From the NCBI GenBank assembly GCA_016303065.1, contig JAEDMJ010000023.1, positions 1 to 30,422 on the forward strand: a stretch of DNA of 30,422 bases, given 5' to 3'. Positions 7,460 through 15,738 of this stretch are shown in pieces. How positions within the stretch are numbered: position 1 is the stretch's first letter; each line of letters begins with the position of its first letter. The notes under the pieces are model-generated. The model did not search any database. It saw only the letters and a list, made by a program, of their open reading frames with translations, and was not told the DNA's origin. This DNA is from Clostridiales bacterium. GTDB lineage: Bacteria; Bacillota; Clostridia; Oscillospirales; QAMX01. The translations under genes and the position numbers were made by a program.

Positions 7460-8842
7460 ATGAACACGATCGAATGGGCAGCTGAAAACGGAAAGCGGAT
7501 ACATTTTATCGGGATCGGCGGCGTTATGATGAACGCGCTCGCTCTGGAGATGCACCGCCGCGGAGCGGTGGTGTCCGGCACGGATCGGGACGATTCGGAG
7601 ACTGTGGCGCATTTGAGAGAGTGCGGAATACCGGTCCACATCGGCCATGATGCAGAGGCCGTTGAGGGCGCGGATATCGTCGTGCGCAACGCCGCGATCA
7701 AGGACTCGTCGCCGGACATCGTGCGCGCCAGGGAGCTCGGCATACCGATTCTCGAGCGCCCGGACGTTCTCGGACAGATAATGAGCGAATACGGCAGGAC
7801 AATTGCGGTTTCGGGAACCCACGGCAAATCGACGACGTCCGGAATGATAACTCACGTTCTGTGCCGGAGCGGCCAGGCTCCGACGGCTTTCATCGGAGCC
7901 GTGCTTCCGACGATCGGCGGGGTATGCTGCCTTGGAAAAAACGACTGGTTTGTGGCGGAGGCCTGCGAATACTGCGAGTCGTTCCTGTATCTCAAACCGC
8001 GGACGGCGCTTATTCTGAACGTGGAGGCCGACCATCTCGACTATTACAGCGGGATCGAACAGATTGTCGATTCGTTTTATAAATTTGCCATGAACACTCC
8101 GGAGGACGGAGAGGTCGTTGTCAACGCGGAAAACGAAAACGCCATGAAGGCGGCGGAGCGGCTTGAAGGAAAACGCAGAGTCGTCACTTTCGGTTTGGAA
8201 AAAGGCGAATACCGTGCGAAAGACATCGTGATGCAGAACGGATGCGGAAGCTATGATCTTTACCGGGGGGACGAAAAGCTCTGCCGGATCAATCTTTCGG
8301 TGCCGGGAATGCACAATGTCAGCGATTCCGTCGCCGCGGCGGCCGTTTTGATAAGCAACGGCGTCGGGCCGGCGCTTGCGGCAGCGGGTCTGGAAAGCTT
8401 TCCGGGAATGGAGCGCCGCTTCCAGCACCTCGGAACCTACCGGGGAGCGGAGATCTATGACGACTACGCCCACCATCCCGACGAGCTCGTCGCGACGATT
8501 TCGACCGCGAAAAAAATCGGAAAAAAGCGAGTTGTGTGCCTTTTTCAGCCGCACACCTATTCCAGGACGGCGGCGCTGCTTGAAAACTTTGCCGAGGCGC
8601 TGAAGCTCTGCGACCTTGCGGTGCTGACGGACATCTTCTCGGCGCGCGAGACGAACACGCTGGGAGTCTCTTCGGAAGACATCGCCAGGCTTGTTCCGGG
8701 CGCAAAATATATCCCGGCTTTGGCGGACTGCCGCAGCTTTTTTGAGAAAGAGCTCCGCGAGGGCGACATTTTTATCGCCTGCGGAGCGGGAAACGTGAAC
8801 GAGGTTGCAAGACGCCTTGCCGGCGGATGCGGCTGTATATGA
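7460..8842 (+). CDS. murC: UDP-N-acetylmuramate--L-alanine ligase
   Basis: MurC adds L-alanine to UDP-N-acetylmuramate with ATP, the first step of peptidoglycan stem-peptide assembly in the cytoplasm. The 460-residue product begins with a Rossmann-like HFIGIGG motif near residue 14, has the Mur ligase P-loop SGTHGKSTTSG near residues 117-127, the EADHLDYY segment after the central sheet, and C-terminal DDYAHHPDE and FQPHTYSRT motifs diagnostic for MurC. The frame is open upstream to 7265 inside mreB, but the ATG at 7460 has CGGAG upstream and gives the correct N-terminus. It follows mreB by 22 bases and precedes uxaC by 20 bases. Confidence 0.94.
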   Translation: MNTIEWAAENGKRIHFIGIGGVMMNALALEMHRRGAVVSGTDRDDSETVAHLRECGIPVHIGHDAEAVEGADIVVRNAAIKDSSPDIVRARELGIPILERPDVLGQIMSEYGRTIAVSGTHGKSTTSGMITHVLCRSGQAPTAFIGAVLPTIGGVCCLGKNDWFVAEACEYCESFLYLKPRTALILNVEADHLDYYSGIEQIVDSFYKFAMNTPEDGEVVVNAENENAMKAAERLEGKRRVVTFGLEKGEYRAKDIVMQNGCGSYDLYRGDEKLCRINLSVPGMHNVSDSVAAAAVLISNGVGPALAAAGLESFPGMERRFQHLGTYRGAEIYDDYAHHPDELVATISTAKKIGKKRVVCLFQPHTYSRTAALLENFAEALKLCDLAVLTDIFSARETNTLGVSSEDIARLVPGAKYIPALADCRSFFEKELREGDIFIACGAGNVNEVARRLAGGCGCI

Positions 8843-8862
8843 AATCTGGAGGTAAGAAACAA

Positions 8863-10260
8863 ATGGAATTTATGAATGAGGATTTTCTGCTCAGCGGAAA
8901 AACCGCAAAAGCTCTCTATCATGAGGTTGCGGAGCATCAGCCGATCATAGATTATCACTGCCACCTCTCTCCGGCGGAGATCGCCGGGGACAAGCGCTTT
9001 TCCTCCATCACGGAGGCATGGCTCGGAGGGGATCACTATAAATGGAGACTTGAGCGCCTCAACGGTATTGACGAGTCGCTCATAACCGGAAACGCTCCGG
9101 AGCGGGAAAAATTCCGCGCCTACGCGGAAACTCTCGAAACCGCCATCGGAAATCCGCTTTATCACTGGAGCCATTTGGAGATGAAGCGCTATTTCGGCAT
9201 TTCGGAGCCTCTGAACAGCCGCAACGCGGACAGGCTTTTTGACGAGATGAACCTCCGCATTGCAAAACCGGATTTTTCGGCAAAGAACCTCATTAAAAAG
9301 TCAAACGTCAGAATTATATGCACGACGGACGATCCTGCGGACGATCTTTCCTTCCACCGGGCGATCGCAGCCGATCCGATCGAGAACTGCAGGGTGCTTC
9401 CGACTTTCCGTCCGGACAAGGCGGTTCTGATCGAAAAGCCGGAGTTTGCGGACTACATGGAAAAGCTTTCCGCCGCGGCGGGAATGCCGGTCAATTCCGC
9501 GGACGACTGCTTCAAGGCGCTGGAAAAACGGGCGAGATTTTTTGCCTCCGTGGGAGGAAAGCTTTCGGATCACGACTTCGGAAGGCTTCCCGCCCGCATC
9601 GCGGACGATGCGGAGGCTGCGGCCACATGGGAAAAGCGCATGAACGGCGCGGAGCTCTCCGAGGCCGAAGCCGACGGGTACAAGGGCTGGATCATCGTCA
9701 GGCTTGCGGCGCTGTTTGCCGAGATGGACTGGACTATGCAGCTTCACGTCGGCTCCATGAGAAACAACTCCTCGCGCATGTTCGGCCGGATCGGACGCGA
9801 CACCGGTTTTGACACCATGTCGGACTACGAGTGCGCCAACAGCCTTTCGAGACTTCTCGACGCGATGGATTCGTCGGGCGCGCTTCCGCGCACGGTGCTT
9901 TACACTCTGAATCCCAAGGATTTTTATCCGATGATCGCCCTGTGCGGCTGCTTTACCGAAGCCGGAATACGGGCAAAGACACAGTTCGGCTCCGCATGGT
10001 GGTTCATCGATCACCGCGACGGAATGGAGCAGCAGATAAAGACTTCCGCAAGCATGAACCTTCTTTCGGCTTTTGTCGGAATGCTGACGGATTCCAGAAG
10101 CTTTCTTTCCTACCCGCGCCACGAGTATTTCCGCAGGATCTTCTGCAACGTCATCGGCGGATGGGTCGACGCGGGAGAATTCCCCTGCGACAGAACGGCG
10201 CTTGACCGCATCGTTTCCGGCGTCTGCTATGAAAACGCGGAGAAGTATTTCGGATTTTGA
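8863..10260 (+). CDS. uxaC: Glucuronate isomerase (uronate isomerase)
   Basis: The enzyme interconverts D-glucuronate and D-fructuronate, and D-galacturonate and D-tagaturonate, the first step in catabolism of these acids from pectin or host glycans. The 465-residue length is normal. The amidohydrolase-type metal-binding HCH is at residues 32-34 (DYHCHLSP), and FYPMIALCGCF, FGSAWWFIDH and LLSAFVGMLTDSRSFLSYPRHEYFRR are typical UxaC blocks. The ATG at 8863 is used because a strong GGAGG sits 10 bases upstream; the frame extends to 8827 inside murC. It stands between murC and a VanW-type gene without other uronate genes (no uxaB, uxuA, kdgK), which is unusual for a catabolic gene. No separate promoter is evident, so it may be read from the mreB promoter. 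Confidence 0.95.
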   Translation: MEFMNEDFLLSGKTAKALYHEVAEHQPIIDYHCHLSPAEIAGDKRFSSITEAWLGGDHYKWRLERLNGIDESLITGNAPEREKFRAYAETLETAIGNPLYHWSHLEMKRYFGISEPLNSRNADRLFDEMNLRIAKPDFSAKNLIKKSNVRIICTTDDPADDLSFHRAIAADPIENCRVLPTFRPDKAVLIEKPEFADYMEKLSAAAGMPVNSADDCFKALEKRARFFASVGGKLSDHDFGRLPARIADDAEAAATWEKRMNGAELSEAEADGYKGWIIVRLAALFAEMDWTMQLHVGSMRNNSSRMFGRIGRDTGFDTMSDYECANSLSRLLDAMDSSGALPRTVLYTLNPKDFYPMIALCGCFTEAGIRAKTQFGSAWWFIDHRDGMEQQIKTSASMNLLSAFVGMLTDSRSFLSYPRHEYFRRIFCNVIGGWVDAGEFPCDRTALDRIVSGVCYENAEKYFGF

Positions 10261-10300
10261 ACGAAAACAGCGCTTACATCAGTAAAAGGAGGCAGTCGGT

Positions 10301-12001
10301 TTGAGCGACTGGAAACGGATTCTTGAACAGCTTCCTGACGAAAAGCGGGAAAAGCGGAAATTCGAGACTACGGAAGTCAATATTGTCAAACCGAAGCGCC
10401 GTCCGTATTTCGGTTTGAACCCGGTTCTGGTGTGGTCCTGCGTCGGTTCGCTGGCGCTGTGCGTGCTGGTTTTTATAATCTGGGTCGCGATGACTGCGGC
10501 GGAGGTCAGACAATGGGACGAGTCGGGGAAAATTTACCCCGGAGTCACGGTTTTTGACATTGACGTCGGAGGAATGACGACCGAAGAGGCAAGATATACC
10601 ATTGAAGCTTACAGCGACAATTATTTCTCGGGAAAACAGCTGAAGATCTGCTGCGGGTCCGAGAGCGTTACGGTCAGCGTGAAGGACGCCATGACCACAG
10701 TGGACGCGGGGTATATCGCCGGACTTGCTTACAGCTACGGCAGAACGGAGGGTCTTTTTGCAAGGGCGCGCCTTATTAACCGGAACAGCGTTCGTCCGCT
10801 GGAGTTTTCATCGGGATTTACCATAAACGAGGAATACGTTGCCCAGATGACGGAGGCCCTCGCTTCGCTGGTGGAAAAGGAATTTGAAAATTACCAGGTT
10901 ACGAACACCGGCACCTCCCTCGAGATCACGAGGGGGCAGAACGGATTGGCCATAAACCGTACTGAGGTTGCGGAAAAAATCCATATGGCGCTCAGCACCG
11001 GCAATTTTGAAGACATAACCGTGGAAGCCGTCGTCCAGGAAGCCGTTCCTCCGGACATCGATTACCTCAGAAGCACGGTGTATGTTGAACCCCAGAACGC
11101 CTATGTCGAGAGAACGGGCACGAAGCGGTACGTCGTTCACGACGAGGTGGTCGGCGTTGACATCGACACCGAACGCATCAAGGCGGACATGCAGTCGGAC
11201 GACTGGGATTTCAAGGAATACGAGTTCATATACACCTATCCCACGTCCGTTTCCGAGCTCAAGGAGATCCTGTTTATGGACACCCTGGCGAGCTGCACGA
11301 CGGAGCTTTCCTCCGCGGCGTCCGCAAAAGCGGTGAACATTAAGCTTGCGGCAAAGGAAGTCAGCGGAGCGATACTTCTTCCGAAAAGCGAGGGGACTCC
11401 CGGAGAAGAGTTCTCTTTCAACGACGTCGTCGGCGAGCGTTCGGAGAGCCTCGGGTACCAGGCTGTCTCGTCGTTTGCCGACGGAGAGACGGTTGACGGC
11501 ATCGGAGGCGGAATTTGTCAGCTTGCTTCGACGATCTATGTAGCCGCGCTCAAAGCTCAGCTTGAGATCACGGAGAGGCATTCGCACGTGTTCCCGGTCG
11601 GATACGTTCCGCTGGGAGAGGACGCGACGGTGCAGTGGGGACAGCTCGATTTCAGGTTCAGAAATTCCACGGAATATCCGATTAAGATACTTGCCGAGGT
11701 GAGCGGAACCAAACTCACGGTGACGATACTCGGAACGGATATCGATCCGGACACGGAGACGACGCTTGACTCCGTGAAGACCGGGGAAAAGGATTACGAG
11801 ACTGAATACAGATACAACTCGTCCCTGCCTTACGGAACCTACCGGCAAAAACAGGCCGGACAGAAGGGGTATACCTGCGAGCTGTACATGAACGTGTACC
11901 GGAAAGGCGAATTTGTGGAGCGGATACTTGTGAACAACACGGAGTATTCCGCCGCAAATCAGATAATCGAAGCAAACCCGGTGCCCGAAGACAAAAACTG
12001 A
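10301..12001 (+). CDS. Membrane-anchored VanW family protein with peptidoglycan-binding-like domain
   Basis: The 566-residue protein starts with TTG, supported by AAAGGAGG eight bases upstream. A positively charged cytoplasmic N-terminus (residues 1-36) is followed by one membrane helix (about 42-64), so most of the chain lies outside. Residues about 70-340 fit the 'putative peptidoglycan binding' repeats (PG_binding_4 type, with YPGVTVFDIDVGGMTTEEA at the start). Residues about 366-470 are the VanW domain, with GEEFSFNDVVGERS, GGGICQLASTIY and HSHVFPVGYVPLGEDA. The VanW domain is named from vancomycin-resistance clusters, but its biochemical role is unknown and such proteins are common chromosomal genes in Clostridia. 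I infer a cell-wall role and do not infer resistance. A strong terminator follows. Confidence 0.9.
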   Translation: MSDWKRILEQLPDEKREKRKFETTEVNIVKPKRRPYFGLNPVLVWSCVGSLALCVLVFIIWVAMTAAEVRQWDESGKIYPGVTVFDIDVGGMTTEEARYTIEAYSDNYFSGKQLKICCGSESVTVSVKDAMTTVDAGYIAGLAYSYGRTEGLFARARLINRNSVRPLEFSSGFTINEEYVAQMTEALASLVEKEFENYQVTNTGTSLEITRGQNGLAINRTEVAEKIHMALSTGNFEDITVEAVVQEAVPPDIDYLRSTVYVEPQNAYVERTGTKRYVVHDEVVGVDIDTERIKADMQSDDWDFKEYEFIYTYPTSVSELKEILFMDTLASCTTELSSAASAKAVNIKLAAKEVSGAILLPKSEGTPGEEFSFNDVVGERSESLGYQAVSSFADGETVDGIGGGICQLASTIYVAALKAQLEITERHSHVFPVGYVPLGEDATVQWGQLDFRFRNSTEYPIKILAEVSGTKLTVTILGTDIDPDTETTLDSVKTGEKDYETEYRYNSSLPYGTYRQKQAGQKGYTCELYMNVYRKGEFVERILVNNTEYSAANQIIEANPVPEDKN

Positions 12002-12006
12002 AAAAA

Positions 12007-12066
12007 CGCTCCGGAAGCGGGCTGACCCGGAAAAGTCAGTAAAATTGCTCCGGAGCGCTTTTTTTT
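12007..12066 (+). terminator. Terminator after the VanW gene
   Basis: A 9-bp stem (CGCTCCGGA at 12007-12015, TCCGGAGCG at 12049-12057) encloses a smaller inner hairpin (CTGAC/GTCAG) and is followed by a run of eight T. It starts six bases after the stop codon. Confidence 0.8.
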
Positions 12067-12162
12067 GCAGCGCCAAAGGGCCCGCTGTCCGCGACGCGCT
12101 TGAACCGCCCCGGGTTGTACGGGAAGCACAAAAGCGCCGCGAAGCAGGAAATATTAAGTTTT

Positions 12163-12209
12163 AAGCCCAAAGGGCGCAGCCTGCGCTGCGCCCTTTGGGC
12201 TTTTTCTTT
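12163..12209. terminator. Long perfect stem-loop with T-run
   Basis: Positions 12163-12180 pair perfectly with 12185-12202 (18 bp, GC-rich, with AAGCCCAAAGGGCG on the left arm) around a four-base loop, followed on the plus strand by TTTTTCTTT. It resembles a rho-independent terminator but is the second one behind the same gene and is unusually long. The 460-base gap around it (12002-12461) holds no credible gene. Confidence 0.6.
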
Positions 12210-12260
12210 GCCCCTGCGGCCGCGGGAAAAAGCTGTTCAGGCGATTTCCGGTCGGCGAAA

Positions 12261-12316
12261 GAAAGAAAGCTTTTTCAAGGCGCAAAAAGCTTGTCCCTTG
12301 AAAAAAGTTTTCTTTC
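12261..12316. repeat. Imperfect inverted repeat
   Basis: GAAAGAAAGC-TTTTTCAAGG (12261-12280) is nearly complementary to 12296-12316; the inner 10 bp (12271-12280 with 12296-12305) are perfect and the outer part has one extra base and one mismatch. It lies between two terminator-like hairpins. Function unknown; possibly a decayed terminator or a structured RNA remnant. Confidence 0.4.
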
Positions 12317-12327
12317 CCGCCCGGATG

Positions 12328-12381
12328 AAAAAACACCCCTCCCGGCGCACCGGCATACAGAGCGGCGAGTCGGGAGGGGTG
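12328..12381 (-). terminator. Terminator of the ECF sigma operon
   Basis: An 11-bp stem (CACCCCTCCCG at 12334-12344, CGGGAGGGGTG at 12371-12381) has a 26-base loop. On the minus strand it is followed by six T (12328-12333), the right orientation to end the minus-strand operon that stops at 12462. Confidence 0.65.
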
Positions 12382-12461
12382 AAATTTAATTTTTTCAGGA
12401 AGGCAAAAAACGCGGCTTTGTCTTTCGTAAAAACGGCTGTTTTTGAGGCGGTGTTCTGGTT

Positions 12462-13487
12462 TTACTTTTGGGTGAAATTGGCAGAAAGCGACAGACAGGA
12501 CGGATCGCCGCTTATTTTTATGTCGGTAAAGACATAGCAGCGGTACGCACCGGAATCCCCGAAGGTCAGGGTGCAGTTTTCGGGCGCGGCGAATTCAGTC
12601 TCCCCGTCGGTTTCAAACCGCGGGATATATGCGGCCAGGTCGGAGCCGTCTCCGGACAGGTCGGGGGTGAAATCCGTGACCAGGGTCAGGACGTCTTCGT
12701 CGCGTTCGGAGTATACGAGCGTGCCGGACAGGGTGAACCGTGCGGCCAAAACGGGGGAGGAGACTTCGGACAGATCGTAGATATAGGCGAGGGTGAGCGG
12801 TTCTTCGGCGCGTCCGCAGATTATGAGCAGGTCGCCGTAAGCGCACAGGGCGTCGGTGCGCAAATTTTCATCGGGAACTATGACAGATTCGGAGTTTCCG
12901 GAAGTCCAGGTTACATGGACCGGGCTTCCGTCCGGATCGGCTTGGGCCCGAAATGTGCCGGCGTCGACGCCAAGGGACGGTAAGTCGGAAGTATCGCCGA
13001 AACTGTCGGAGGTTTCAGGGCAGGAAGGGAGGTCACCGGTCAGTAATTCTTCATCGGTGTTTTCCGGCCGGACGCTCTGGGGAGCTTCGGCTGCGGTTTC
13101 GGCCTCGTTCCGGAGGGCTTTCCAGATCGAGTCGTAGCCAGTAAAACCGGTGCCCAGGGAGCCGGAATTCTGAGTTTTGTTCTGGTCCGATGAGTTGAAG
13201 AAGAAATTCGGGCAGTTTTCGAAAATTGCATCGGCGTCTTCGGGACCTTCGCTCTCGCAGTCGGCGGATTCGGCTCCGAAACCGCCGAAGATAAGGGGGA
13301 GTCCGGCGAGACAGATGACGGTAAAGCAGGCGGCAATGGACGCCAGACCGGCATATCTGCGGCGGCGTATGCGCCGTATGCGGGTTTGGGGACGCCTTGA
13401 GGCAAAGTCGGGACTTTCGAGCTTTTTTCTTGTTTCGTCGGAGAGATGCTCTTTATCCATCAGCCGCCTGTAATCGTTTTTAAACAT
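12462..13487 (-). CDS. Membrane-anchored partner of an ECF sigma factor with short beta-propeller-like ectodomain
   Basis: The product has 341 residues. Residues 1-45 are cytoplasmic and very basic near the membrane (TRIRRIRRRR), residues about 46-69 form one membrane helix, and the rest is outside. After an acidic, Ser/Asp/Glu-rich linker (about 70-190), the last 150 residues carry a pattern like the C-terminal beta-propeller family (PF09826 type): AYGDLLIICGR, YDLSEVSSPVLAARFTLSGTLVYSERDED and a late AAYIPRF. That family is usually twice this length, so only a few blades are present. The start overlaps the end of the sigma gene by eight bases, the usual place for an anti-sigma factor, but no ZAS (HxxxCxxC) motif is visible. 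Anti-sigma function is inferred from position and topology only. Confidence 0.6.
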   Translation of the reverse strand: MFKNDYRRLMDKEHLSDETRKKLESPDFASRRPQTRIRRIRRRRYAGLASIAACFTVICLAGLPLIFGGFGAESADCESEGPEDADAIFENCPNFFFNSSDQNKTQNSGSLGTGFTGYDSIWKALRNEAETAAEAPQSVRPENTDEELLTGDLPSCPETSDSFGDTSDLPSLGVDAGTFRAQADPDGSPVHVTWTSGNSESVIVPDENLRTDALCAYGDLLIICGRAEEPLTLAYIYDLSEVSSPVLAARFTLSGTLVYSERDEDVLTLVTDFTPDLSGDGSDLAAYIPRFETDGETEFAAPENCTLTFGDSGAYRCYVFTDIKISGDPSCLSLSANFTQK

Positions 13488-13977
13488 CGTCGAACTCTCC
13501 TTCCAGTAAACATTTCAGTTTCGTTCTTGCCCGTTGAAGATGGGACTTTACGGTATTAACTCTCAGCCCGGTCACGCGGCTTATGTCTTTAAGCGGAAGT
13601 TCATCGTAATAAAAAAGATGTATGCAGAGCCGCTGCTTCGGCGGAAGGCTGCGGACGGCGTTCTCCACGAAACCGTCGTTGTATTCGTCGCAGGCGGACT
13701 GTTCGCCGGTGTCTTCGATCGGAACGCTTCGCCTGCGGTAGGGAGAGGTGAGAAGCGTTTTCGAACAGTTGGCGGCGGTTTTTAAAAGCCAGTTTCGGCA
13801 GTGCTCTTTGGATTCAAATTCGGGCTTTTTTCGGAACAGGCGGAAAAAGACCTCCTGGCATACGTCTTCGGCGTCCTCGCGGCTGCCTGTGTAGGACAGG
13901 GCGAGGCGGTATACGATATCGGAAAATTCGCTGACCGTTTCGGCTGTCAGATCATAGCGCTCTGATCCGACGTCCAT
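13480..13977 (-). CDS. RNA polymerase sigma factor, ECF subfamily
   Basis: The 165-residue length is typical for an ECF sigma factor. Region 2 is at about residues 15-55 (YRLALSYTGSREDAEDVCQEVFFRLF) and region 4 at about 105-157 (LPPKQRLCIHLFYYDELPLKDISRVTGLRVNTVKSHLQRAR, the helix-turn-helix that reads the -35 element). The linker between them is short and no extra domain is present. The ATG has GGAGGTG nine bases upstream. The gene is followed by an overlapping membrane protein that probably regulates it. A sigma-A type promoter lies about 74 bases upstream; I did not find a convincing second promoter for autoregulation. The signal and target genes are unknown. Confidence 0.92.
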   Translation of the reverse strand: MDVGSERYDLTAETVSEFSDIVYRLALSYTGSREDAEDVCQEVFFRLFRKKPEFESKEHCRNWLLKTAANCSKTLLTSPYRRRSVPIEDTGEQSACDEYNDGFVENAVRSLPPKQRLCIHLFYYDELPLKDISRVTGLRVNTVKSHLQRARTKLKCLLEGEFDDV

Positions 13978-14050
13978 GACAGCACCTCCGTTTCGGTTAC
14001 ATGCAGATTACCGCGCGGCACATGGAAAAGTTGCGCAAAGCGGCAGAATA

Positions 14051-14079
14051 ATTTTAAGTCTTTTATTTCTGCGTGTCAA
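14051..14079 (-). promoter_or_regulatory. Sigma-A promoter of the ECF sigma operon
   Basis: On the minus strand a perfect TTGACA (14074-14079) and TAAAAT (14051-14056) are separated by 17 bases. The sigma factor start lies about 74 bases downstream. The rest of the 201-base divergent gap up to 14179 presumably holds the control region of the spore genes, where I see no certain promoter; CATAGAAT at 14146 resembles a sigma-E -10 box but lacks a clear -35 partner. Confidence 0.65.
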
Positions 14080-14178
14080 GGCGCGGGACAGAAATCATCT
14101 TAAAAAAAGCGGGCATATCGGACGGAATTGCAAAATATAATCAAACATAGAATAATGGACTTGAAAGGGCGGATATAT

Positions 14179-15738
14179 ATGGAGCTTGAATTGAAGAAGG
14201 GTTCGTTCCGCGCGGCGCGGCCTGTGTTTTCCCATTCGCTGACGGCGGAAGAGAGCGCGGATGCGGTCGTGCCGGACAGCAAGCCGGACATACTCCGCAT
14301 TGTCGACACGACGGCGGCGGCAGAGCTTTCCGGCCGGGAGATACGCGGCGGAAGGATATATCTCAGCGGCGTCGTCCGCTGCTTTGCGCTCTACGCGCCG
14401 GAAAACGGGGGGAGCCTTGAATCTCTGACGGCGGCGCTTCCCTTTTCCGTAGCCTGCGAACCGGAAAAAGAGCTGTTCCAGGACGCCGTCATCCGTGCCG
14501 GAGTTGACGGTGTTTCGGTTTTCGCAAGGGAACAGAACCCCAGACGGATAAATGTGCGCGCTTCCGTGAAGCTTTTCTGCCGGGGCTGGGAACCGGAGGA
14601 GCCGGATTACTGCGAGGATATTCCGGCGGCAGAGGCCTTTGGCGTGGAGCTCCGCAGGGAAGAGGTGCGGACTTCGTGCATCTCCGGATTCGGAGAGAAG
14701 ATATTGAGCGTTACGGAGTCGGCAGAGCTGGGCGAGGTGAAGACGGGCGGCGCAGAGCTTCTGCGGTGGGATGTGAAGCCGAAGATCACGGAGACGAAGC
14801 TCATTCCCGAAAAAGTCGTCTTTAAGGGGGAACTTGAGGTGTCCGCCCTGCTGAAAACGCCGGAAGACCCGAATCCGGCGGCGAACCTCTCCGTTTCCGT
14901 GCCTTTTTCCGGCGTGACCGACTGTTCCGGCGCGGATACCGATGCGGATGCGGAGCTTTCGTGCAGGTGCTTTGACACGGAGCTCTCCGTTGCGGAAGAA
15001 ACCGGTACGGGGCGGGGGATCCTGACCGTTAAGACAAACGTGTCCGTTGAGGCGCAGGCAAGACGCATTGAAACGCCGGTGATCGTCACCGATGCGTATT
15101 CCACGACGCATGAGCTGAAGGCGGCGTACTCGAAGCTGGTCATTTCGCCGGAGCCAAGACGGGTTGCCGTAAGGGTTGGCGCGAGCGAAACGGTGTCCGC
15201 CGGGATCGGCATAAAGTCCGTTCTCTGCATAAGGGTGAGCGCGGAGGACGCGGTGATATCCGCGGGAGAGCTGGGCTGCGCTTTCCGGGCGACGGTGATA
15301 TTTGAGGGGGAGGACGGAAGCGTTTATTCGGCGTCGAAGAATTTCCGCGCCGCCGTTGAAGCGGACTGCGGGGGAATGAGAGCTGCCGAGATGCGGGTGT
15401 GCGAGGAGAGCTACCGTATCACCGGCGCCGACCAGGCGGAGATACGCGCCGCCGCAGAGATCGTTCTTGAGTCGGGAGGCGAGGAGACAAAAAGCGTGCT
15501 TTCGGCGGCCTCGGCGTTTGAACGGGAAATTTCCGGCCGAAGCCCGTCACTGACCCTCTGCGGCACCCTTGAGGGTGAAAGCTGGTGGGATCTCGGAAAG
15601 CGGATGCGGGCGAGAGTTGAGGATATACTTTCGGCGAACGCGCTCTCCGAGGAAGATCCTCCCGGAGACAGAATGCTGCTTATTCCGAAAAAAGCGCCTT
15701 GCCGCATGTGCAAAACAAGGGATGGAGGGAATGCCTGA
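14179..15738 (+). CDS. SPOCS (DUF3794) protein with C-terminal LysM-like domain
   Basis: The product has 519 residues. Repeated SPOCS/DUF3794 blocks are recognisable from the hallmark start (VVPDSKPDILRIVDTTAAAELSGREIRGGRIYLSGVV, about residues 29-70) and again near residues 190-260 (VKPKITETKLIPEKVVFKGELEVSALLKT). The last 50 residues (about 459-508; LEGESWWDLGKRMRARVEDILSANAL) fit a LysM fold. Such proteins are associated with the spore surface of Clostridia. I use the ATG at 14179, preceded by AAAGGGCGG, rather than the TTG-type extension to 14128. Its stop shares one base with the spoIVA start (TGATG), so the two are coupled, which supports a role in coat or cortex assembly in the mother cell. 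Confidence 0.85.
   Translation: MELELKKGSFRAARPVFSHSLTAEESADAVVPDSKPDILRIVDTTAAAELSGREIRGGRIYLSGVVRCFALYAPENGGSLESLTAALPFSVACEPEKELFQDAVIRAGVDGVSVFAREQNPRRINVRASVKLFCRGWEPEEPDYCEDIPAAEAFGVELRREEVRTSCISGFGEKILSVTESAELGEVKTGGAELLRWDVKPKITETKLIPEKVVFKGELEVSALLKTPEDPNPAANLSVSVPFSGVTDCSGADTDADAELSCRCFDTELSVAEETGTGRGILTVKTNVSVEAQARRIETPVIVTDAYSTTHELKAAYSKLVISPEPRRVAVRVGASETVSAGIGIKSVLCIRVSAEDAVISAGELGCAFRATVIFEGEDGSVYSASKNFRAAVEADCGGMRAAEMRVCEESYRITGADQAEIRAAAEIVLESGGEETKSVLSAASAFEREISGRSPSLTLCGTLEGESWWDLGKRMRARVEDILSANALSEEDPPGDRMLLIPKKAPCRMCKTRDGGNA

Noticed and set aside
10301..12001. Vancomycin resistance gene (vanW)
   Set aside because: The VanW domain alone does not confer resistance, and no vanHAX-type genes or vanRS pair are nearby.
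10808..12076. Minus-strand ORF of 422 codons opposite the VanW gene
   Set aside because: Shadow of the VanW-domain gene, with Arg/His-rich low-similarity protein and no ribosome binding site; it also runs over the terminator.
12163..12381. CRISPR array or phage attachment site among the hairpins
   Set aside because: The inverted repeats differ from each other in sequence and spacing, and there are no direct repeats, spacers or integrase genes.
12100..12537. Plus-strand ORF of 145 codons in the stem-loop region
   Set aside because: It runs through two terminator hairpins and into the antisense of the propeller gene; composition is Lys/Phe/Arg-rich without a good start site.
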